Made by a program: the position numbers and the translations under genes. DNA of 26,203 nucleotides from CAZBEA01 sp964490835. GTDB lineage: Bacteria; Patescibacteriota; Microgenomatia; Levybacterales; GWA1-39-11. The notes below the pieces were generated by a model, which was given only the letters and a program-made list of their open reading frames with translations, did not search any database and was not told the origin of the DNA. Shown here piece after piece: positions 21,257 through 26,203 of the stretch (within the stretch, counting starts at the first letter, position 1; each line of letters starts with the position of its first letter). The DNA lies in NCBI GenBank assembly GCA_964490835.1, contig CAZBEA010000009.1, positions 1-26,203 on the forward strand, in the 5' to 3' direction.

Positions 21257-21499
21257 TTAGGCCTTTTGGGCCGCTGAGACATATGTAAAGGTTGTTTTGT
21301 GCTCCTCACGGAGCATCATGGTGTAGCGCTTGAGAGTCGTTACCTCCTTATCCTCGACCTTGATGGTCAGCTGCCGAGACCGATGCCGGTATTCGTGCTC
21401 GCTGATCGTGATTCCGAGTTGTTTGGCTGCTTCTTCGGCAACCCTGAGCGCTTCTCCCTCGCTGATCCCTTTTCGGGGCGTCGTTAGTATCCTGAACAT
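21257..21499 (-). CDS. Small soluble orphan protein
   Basis: 80 residues, starting MFRILTTPRKGISEGEALRV. GAGGAGAGAG leads directly into the ATG. The sequence alternates a helix (EGEALRVAEEAAKQLGITIS) with strands (RQLTIKVEDKEVTTLKRYTM) and a third strand or helix (REEHKTTFTYVSA), suggesting a compact alpha/beta fold of about 75 residues. No catalytic motif is visible and no family is recognised. It is a single-gene unit with its own promoter -10 (21566-21571), about 60 nt of leader and its own intrinsic terminator, GC-richer than the neighbouring Fic-like gene. Confidence 0.6.
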   Translation of the reverse strand: MFRILTTPRKGISEGEALRVAEEAAKQLGITISEHEYRHRSRQLTIKVEDKEVTTLKRYTMMLREEHKTTFTYVSAAQKA

Positions 21500-21571
21500 C
21501 TCTCTCCTCAGTCTTGATCCTGGCTGCCCAGCGCGTGCTTTGTGCGCTTTCGCTCCAGATAGGGTATTATA
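21500..21571 (-). promoter_or_regulatory. Promoter -10 and leader of the 21257-21499 gene
   Basis: On the minus strand TATAAT (21566-21571) has only a weak -35. The leader (about 60 nt) contains an AGCGC/GCGCT hairpin near 21531-21549 and ends with the GAGGAGAGAG SD. The rest of the spacer to 21764 is AT-rich with no gene; it holds two similar 11-mers, GATCAGGTACC and AATCAGGTATC. Confidence 0.45.
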
Positions 21572-21764
21572 CTATGAAGATTCACGGAGCACCATGACAT
21601 CAAGTTGATGATCAGGTACCATAGTTAAATTAGCTATTTAAGATCAAATCTTACTTTCAAATCAGGTATCTGATATAAAATTCTTGAGGCTGAGTGAGAC
21701 AAAATGGTAGTTTTTCCTAAAAATGAAAAGCTCTTATTGGTTAGCCAGGAGTTGTGAAATACGA

Positions 21765-22700
21765 CTAACTTTTCGTGTAGTGGACCGAGCGGCCCTTTCC
21801 GATAGCATAGATCAAACCGAGTGAAGCAAGCCTGGCAAGATCGCGTGATGCAGTGATTTGTGATACTCCAAAGTTCTTCTGAACCTCACGGTTTGTAATT
21901 TTTGAACCTGGGGCATCAAGACTCGAAAGTATTTGCTGTTGGCGGGGGCTGATCTCGAAGAATGAGGGCGCTACATGCTTTTCAAATTGACGGTCCGCGA
22001 GCTTTTGAGCGGCCATTTCTGCTGCGCGGGTACATATGGTGGCATAGTATTCCAAAAATGCGCTAAAAACGCCCTCAGATTTCGATTTTTTGATGAGTTC
22101 AAGGTAATTGAGAGAGTCTTTTGACAGAAGCTCTTCAATAACGAGTAGCCCCCTGAAATCGTAGCCGTATTTATACAAGAAAGCCATGGGTAAGAGTTGT
22201 GCAATTCGAGCGTACTTATCCGAGTACGTTGAGATGTTGTAAAAAAGAATCGTTGCAAGCCCGGCTTGGATGATGGGATGCTCGGGATTTACCTGTACAA
22301 AATCTAAGGTCGAGGCTAGGTCTTCTTCTGAAATGCCTAGATTCTCCTTCAGAAAGATCCTATTAAGGTGTTTGACGGTGGAGGGTGTTATGAGGCTATC
22401 CGAGCCATAAAAATCATTGTAGAGGTAATCATAGGCCAGTTTGTAATTAATCACTTCTTTTTCCTCCAGTGTAAGGGTCTTTTTGCCTTGTGGCGAGAGG
22501 AGGGTAGTAATTTCTGACTTTGGAACGTGAATATCACGCATTCGAAGTGCAAAATGAATCCTATTGACTGAGGCTTCCCATTTGAGTCGTAGTTCGTCTT
22601 TCGGCGCAATAAGCGTGAGCAGAACCTGACGTCTCAATTCCTCGGCACGTTCGATTTCTCGGTGGAGATTGGTTGTAAGTGTGAATGAAAAATTTAGCAT
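21765..22700 (-). CDS. Fic-domain-like protein with lost catalytic motif and C-terminal winged helix
   Basis: 311 residues, cytosolic. The overall layout follows the Fic/winged-helix family: an N-terminal helical region (1-60), a Fic-like core (about 85-220) and a C-terminal winged HTH (about 250-305; ISPRQQQILSSL, TNREVQKNFGVSQITASRDL). Active Fic enzymes AMPylate targets using HPFxxGNGR. Here HPIIQAGLATILFYNI (141-156) matches the helix that precedes the motif, but the motif reads STYSDKYAR (157-165): the catalytic His is Ser157 and the GNG is gone. The downstream LYKYGYDFRGLLVIEE again fits the family. It is probably a non-enzymatic regulator or a diverged fold. A -10-like TATAAA lies 9 nt before the ATG. 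Confidence 0.65.
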   Translation of the reverse strand: MLNFSFTLTTNLHREIERAEELRRQVLLTLIAPKDELRLKWEASVNRIHFALRMRDIHVPKSEITTLLSPQGKKTLTLEEKEVINYKLAYDYLYNDFYGSDSLITPSTVKHLNRIFLKENLGISEEDLASTLDFVQVNPEHPIIQAGLATILFYNISTYSDKYARIAQLLPMAFLYKYGYDFRGLLVIEELLSKDSLNYLELIKKSKSEGVFSAFLEYYATICTRAAEMAAQKLADRQFEKHVAPSFFEISPRQQQILSSLDAPGSKITNREVQKNFGVSQITASRDLARLASLGLIYAIGKGRSVHYTKS

Positions 22701-22709
22701 GGCAAATTA

Positions 22710-22715
22710 TTTATA
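22710..22715 (-). promoter_or_regulatory. Putative -10 of the Fic-like gene (leaderless)
   Basis: On the minus strand TATAAA ends 9 nt before the ATG at 22700. The -35 is not convincing. Confidence 0.35.
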
Positions 22716-22815
22716 CACAAAAGATTCTCTTAAAGCTAATTTTGAGGCTGGAATTTTTAACTCCAGATTCAAAATGTATGATTTCAGCTTAAAAAGGTCT
22801 TTGGAAAAAATCTTA

Positions 22816-22885
22816 TCATAATTTTATCACTTGTCAAGTTGGTAAATCTTACGCGTAAAATAGCCTCATAGTGATAAAATTATGA
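22816..22885. repeat. Perfect 15-bp inverted repeat
   Basis: TCATAATTTTATCAC (22816-22830) and GTGATAAAATTATGA (22871-22885) are exact reverse complements separated by 40 nt. They lie between the divergently transcribed Fic-like gene and the giant surface-protein gene. Confidence 0.75.
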
Positions 22886-22966
22886 ATAGATTAATTTTCT
22901 TACCAAACTATATCAATTTCCCTATTGACAGCCCTAAATTATATAGATATGATTATGAATAGATTA
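22879..22966 (+). repeat. Direct repeat of 15 bp
   Basis: ATTATGAATAGATTA occurs at 22879-22893 and 22952-22966, 73 bp apart. The first copy overlaps the right arm of the inverted repeat; the second begins inside the -10 box of the giant gene promoter. Confidence 0.7.
22925..22953 (+). promoter_or_regulatory. Promoter of the giant surface-protein gene
   Basis: TTGACA (22925-22930), a 17-nt spacer and TATGAT (22948-22953). The predicted start is about 22960, 20 nt before the ATG at 22980. Confidence 0.7.
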
Positions 22967-22979
22967 GTTTCTGCCCGAC

Positions 22980-25900
22980 ATGCTCGGACTAGCCTTAAAA
23001 ATGAGGGGTAGGGGAGCAGCTATTGTTTTAATAGCTATATCGGTCTTATATCTAGCCTCACAATCTTCAGTTTTTTCTGCCGCCGGAATTAACCAAACTA
23101 TTAACTTCCAAGGTAAAGTTGTAAATTCAGACGGAACGAACGTAACGAATGGAAATTACGACTTTGTTTTTAGACTCTACAAAGCATCTTCAGGTGGAGT
23201 TGCGCAATGGACCGAAACCTGGAATTCGGGTACATCTCAAGTCACAGTAACGGACGGAATCTTCAGAGTAGCTCTCGGAACACATCAGAGTATGTCCTCT
23301 TTGGATTTCAACGATGATTCTTGGTATCTGACAATTGAGTTTAATGGTGACGGGGAGATGGACCCAAGAATTCGATTTGCTGCAGTTCCATATGCTTTTA
23401 ACGCCAAGACCGTGGGAGGACTTACAGTCACCAACACCACTGGAACGCTCACTGTTCCAAATGGTGAAGTTATCCAATTTGGGGGATCATTTACAACTGG
23501 CGCTCAGGACTTGACACTCAACCTATCAGGAACTACAACTCTTACTCTCCCGACAACGGGAACACTTGCCACATTGGCAGGAAATGAGATTTTGACCAAC
23601 AAAACGATTGGGAGTACAGGTCTTACTTTTTCAGGGGCTTCCTTGGACGTCACAACCGCAACTGACGAAGACCTCACCATCACACCAAATGGGGATGGAG
23701 ATGCAGTATTTAATTTAGCAAGTACCGGTGACTTCTTAGTACAAGATGCGACGACAAATTTTGTTCAATTTCTAGACGATGGCACAATAACTTTAGGCAA
23801 AGGGAGTGGTGCCGGGTCCATTAATATTGGAACCGGCACTGCTGCTGATACTCTGAGTATTGGAAGTGATAATACGGCCGGAGACATAATAACAATCGGC
23901 AACAACAACGCTTCAACAACACTGGCCCTAACCGGTGGTGATGATTGGAGTATTTCATCAGCCGGTAACGCAATTTTTGCTGGTACAACTGGAGTATCAC
24001 TTACTGGAACAGGATCTGATCTTATTTTTGCTAACTCGGAGCGAATTACCAATGATACTAATGGAGCATTTACATTTGCCAGAAATGACGCAGGCACAGT
24101 AACTCTCAATGCTGCTGACGATGATTCCACGGCAGCCCTTACTGTCACATCGGGTGGAGCCGCAGCACTTACTCTTGATACTGGAGGCGCAGCCGCACTC
24201 AATCTTGGAAATACGAACGCTACATCTCTCACTATGGGGAATAGTAATGTTACAGTAGTTGATCTTATTGCAGGAACTGCAACAGTCAATATTGCAGATA
24301 ATGCTACCACAAAAACCATAGACCTTGGTGGTGTTACAAATTCAGGGACCGATACTATTAATATAGCGACAAATGCTACAGCCGCTGACGCTATTAGTAT
24401 AGGTAATACTCATTCCTCAACAACGCTCGTTCTCACCGGTGGTGATGATTGGCTCGTAACCGCCACAGGCTCAGCACATATGAACGCATGGGAAGGCGGG
24501 GGATTATATGATGATTGTAATTCAACACTCAGTAAAATTGTATGGGATTCTGAAACAAAGACATTTGCCTGTGCCTCAGATGTCCTAGGTACTGCATCAA
24601 CTCCGGATACAGGAACATTTGTTGATACAACTGCTGTAGCATTTGCAGACAACAACACAACTGAGCTTTTTAATGATACTCCCCGTCCAAATATTACAAC
24701 AGATTCTACTACAGCCCCGGTTCTTGTTGCAGTACAGATTCGTGGAAATGTATCAAATACTACTGCTGATGCCTTTCTTGTAGCTCGTGTAGTATATACA
24801 ACCGACGGTTCAGCTCCATCATGTAGCACCAGTACGCAAGCAGGTCAGGAAATGATTGGAGGATTTACCACGAATACCACACATCCATGGCAAGTTGTTG
24901 GTACTTTTATTCATACTCCGGGAGTCGCAGGGCTTATTCGGTACACCGTATGCACGAGCTCTCTTTCAGTTGGTACAGCGACCGACACACCTGAGGCCGT
25001 TCAAGTTTCTCTAAGCGAATTCGGGAATGCCAATTCTAATTGGACTATGGAAAATGCTGTCTACAAGCAAAATGCCTCAACAGCAGATGTTCTGTTAGGT
25101 GGTGTAACAACGTCTTCGGCCAAAATTGCATTTATAGGTATGAATAGTACGAATACCCCGGTTGCATCAATATCAGCAACTGGTGGAAGTGATGTTGGGA
25201 AGGGGACAGTAATATCCGGAAATGGAAGTGTACAAGGACTTCGAAATGAAGACTTTATTGTGGGAGGTAATACAACAGGGAATATAGTATTGTCACCTAA
25301 CAACAGCGTTGCGGGAGCAAAAGTGAGGCCGGGAGCGGATGATACTGTGGATCTTGGGTCATCAACAAGCGCTAGATTTAGAAATCTTTTCTTAGGCCCA
25401 GACTCGCTTCATCTGCAATGTTTGACAGCAGATGGATGCGGTCAGAATTTAGATTACTCAATTTCAGTAAATACTGCAACAAATGCACTATATATAAGCA
25501 GTAATGGTAGAAGCGGTGCACTTAATCAATTGCTGACTATCAATGAGGGTGGGAGAGTAGATATTGCTTCTAACTTACAAATTGGGGGAACCAGTGGGAT
25601 TAGTTTTACTACTACTGGTGGTATTAATCTTGCAGGTGGAGTAATTACAGATAGCACAGACGGAGTCGATATTAATGACGATTTAGATCTTACGGGGAGT
25701 ATATCTCTTACGGGGGGCACAATATCTGATGCAACAGATGGTGTAGACATTAATGATGATTTGGATATAACTGGAGGGATAAATCTTACAACAGGTAACG
25801 TTGCTTTCTCTTCAACAGGAAGTATTACTTTTACTGGTGGAGCTATTTCTGATGTTACTGATGAGGTAGATATTAACGATGACCTGGCGATATCTGGGAC

Positions 25901-26203
25901 AACAGGACTCATTTTCACCGGATCAGGTGCGGATATTACATTCACCAATCTTGAATTTGTCTCAAATGATAGTAATGGAACTATTACCCTTGGAACAAAT
26001 ACAGCCGGAGGTGGCGTGATACTCAACGCTGCGGATACCGATGCAACATCAGCACTTACTATTAATTCGGGTGGTGCTTCAACATTAACAATTGATACAG
26101 GAGGAGGAGCAACATTAAATATTGGAAATACAAACGCAAACGCGCTTGTTATTGGAAATGAAACGGGAAGTACATCGGTTGAAATTGATTCCGGGACTGG
26201 CGC
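22980..26203 (+). CDS. Giant secreted beta-repeat surface protein (3' end outside window)
   Basis: An uninterrupted frame of at least 1,074 codons that I read codon by codon to the right edge; the stop lies outside. Start is ATG 22980 or ATG 23001. A signal peptide (GAAIVLIAISVLYLASQS, cut near VFSAA/GINQ) precedes a domain at about 37-143 with INQTINFQGKVV, VFRLYKASSGG and PRIRFAAVPYAFNAK, a module known from other bacterial secreted proteins. The rest is Thr/Ser/Gly/Asn/Ala-rich repeats such as LTLPTTGTLATLAGNEILTN, INIGTGTAADTLSIGS and TLNIGNTNANAL, typical of beta-helix or tail-fibre-like adhesins. A different, Cys-containing globular segment lies at about residues 510-690. Predicted to be a long surface fibre or adhesin for cell contact. 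No SD. Confidence 0.8.
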   Translation, partial: MLGLALKMRGRGAAIVLIAISVLYLASQSSVFSAAGINQTINFQGKVVNSDGTNVTNGNYDFVFRLYKASSGGVAQWTETWNSGTSQVTVTDGIFRVALGTHQSMSSLDFNDDSWYLTIEFNGDGEMDPRIRFAAVPYAFNAKTVGGLTVTNTTGTLTVPNGEVIQFGGSFTTGAQDLTLNLSGTTTLTLPTTGTLATLAGNEILTNKTIGSTGLTFSGASLDVTTATDEDLTITPNGDGDAVFNLASTGDFLVQDATTNFVQFLDDGTITLGKGSGAGSINIGTGTAADTLSIGSDNTAGDIITIGNNNASTTLALTGGDDWSISSAGNAIFAGTTGVSLTGTGSDLIFANSERITNDTNGAFTFARNDAGTVTLNAADDDSTAALTVTSGGAAALTLDTGGAAALNLGNTNATSLTMGNSNVTVVDLIAGTATVNIADNATTKTIDLGGVTNSGTDTINIATNATAADAISIGNTHSSTTLVLTGGDDWLVTATGSAHMNAWEGGGLYDDCNSTLSKIVWDSETKTFACASDVLGTASTPDTGTFVDTTAVAFADNNTTELFNDTPRPNITTDSTTAPVLVAVQIRGNVSNTTADAFLVARVVYTTDGSAPSCSTSTQAGQEMIGGFTTNTTHPWQVVGTFIHTPGVAGLIRYTVCTSSLSVGTATDTPEAVQVSLSEFGNANSNWTMENAVYKQNASTADVLLGGVTTSSAKIAFIGMNSTNTPVASISATGGSDVGKGTVISGNGSVQGLRNEDFIVGGNTTGNIVLSPNNSVAGAKVRPGADDTVDLGSSTSARFRNLFLGPDSLHLQCLTADGCGQNLDYSISVNTATNALYISSNGRSGALNQLLTINEGGRVDIASNLQIGGTSGISFTTTGGINLAGGVITDSTDGVDINDDLDLTGSISLTGGTISDATDGVDINDDLDITGGINLTTGNVAFSSTGSITFTGGAISDVTDEVDINDDLAISGTTGLIFTGSGADITFTNLEFVSNDSNGTITLGTNTAGGGVILNAADTDATSALTINSGGASTLTIDTGGGATLNIGNTNANALVIGNETGSTSVEIDSGTG
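25659..25890 (+). repeat. In-frame internal repeats (VDINDDL) in the giant protein
   Basis: Three copies of D-[GE]-VDINDDL begin at 25659, 25737 and 25860 (spacings of 26 and 41 residues), each preceded by a Gly-rich ISD-type strand. A longer duplication also exists: GGAAALTLDTGGAAALNLGN near 24156 resembles GGASTLTIDTGGGATLNIGN near 26073. The repeats suggest growth by duplication. Confidence 0.6.

Noticed and set aside
22955..23011. Short frame starting at ATG 22955 (about 18 codons) just after the -10 box
   Set aside because: It is out of frame with the giant gene and begins within the direct repeat, before the likely transcription start at about 22960, so it is probably not translated.
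23190..26026. Several open frames of 80-184 codons on the minus strand
   Set aside because: They lie antisense inside the continuous 1,074-codon plus-strand frame; their Val/Pro/Ser-rich sequences simply mirror the Thr/Asn/Gly repeats. No promoters or SDs support them.
1..26203. CRISPR array, insertion sequence, integrase or replication origin
   Set aside because: No regularly spaced direct repeats with unique spacers, no transposase or recombinase motifs, and no DnaA-box cluster were seen.

Overview
The window looks like a chromosomal scaffold from a Candidate Phyla Radiation bacterium (Patescibacteria, Parcubacteria-like). This is an inference from gene content: Cys-repeat secreted proteins, an SGNH hydrolase of a type common in that group, secreted beta-proteins ending in a 'DYxDT...AGxF' motif, a small peptidoglycan gene set and many short orphan genes. 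TGA is used as a stop (for example at 16642) and no long frame contains an in-frame TGA, so the recoded Gracilibacteria/SR1 code is not in use. A run of 10 Ns at 742-751 interrupts one gene.

Layout: (1) 1-1741: a possible gene tail, a gene split by the N gap, tRNA-Thr(CGU) and an HTH-like hypothetical. (2) 1757-5220: a GC-richer island with an acyl carrier protein gene on the minus strand and eight short, mostly orphan plus-strand genes. Its transcripts have long structured leaders, mostly clear Shine-Dalgarno (SD) sites, and GC-rich hairpins at the ends. (3) 5245-8909: envelope-associated genes (single-TM protein, Cys-rich repeat protein, SGNH hydrolase, multi-TM protein). (4) 8949-13737: a peptidoglycan cluster with a GH18 glycosidase, a D,D-carboxypeptidase and a class A penicillin-binding protein. 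(5) 13773-14288: tRNA-Thr(UGU) followed closely by an HNH nuclease gene. (6) 14341-19980: a surface-protein locus. It has a WxL-like secreted protein, two tandem membrane-anchored proteins resembling WxL-interacting proteins, a membrane-anchored unknown, a minus-strand unknown and a minus-strand FN3-type secreted protein with the same C-terminal motif. (7) 20323-21571: a second GC-richer island of short minus-strand genes with strong SDs and structured leaders. (8) 21765-22700: a Fic-like protein with a destroyed Fic motif and a C-terminal winged helix. (9) 22925-26203: a very large secreted beta-repeat protein that runs off the right edge.

Two expression styles coexist. Many genes of the AT-richer backbone have a -10 box 6-10 nt before the start codon and no SD, which predicts leaderless mRNAs. 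Genes in the two GC-richer islands have leaders of roughly 60-190 nt and strong SDs. The first island transcript has a consensus promoter and, about 110 nt after the predicted start, a textbook intrinsic terminator before the first gene. This could be an attenuator or a stand-alone small RNA. Most of the backbone genes make, trim or decorate the cell envelope, consistent with a small cell that depends on surface contact with other cells.
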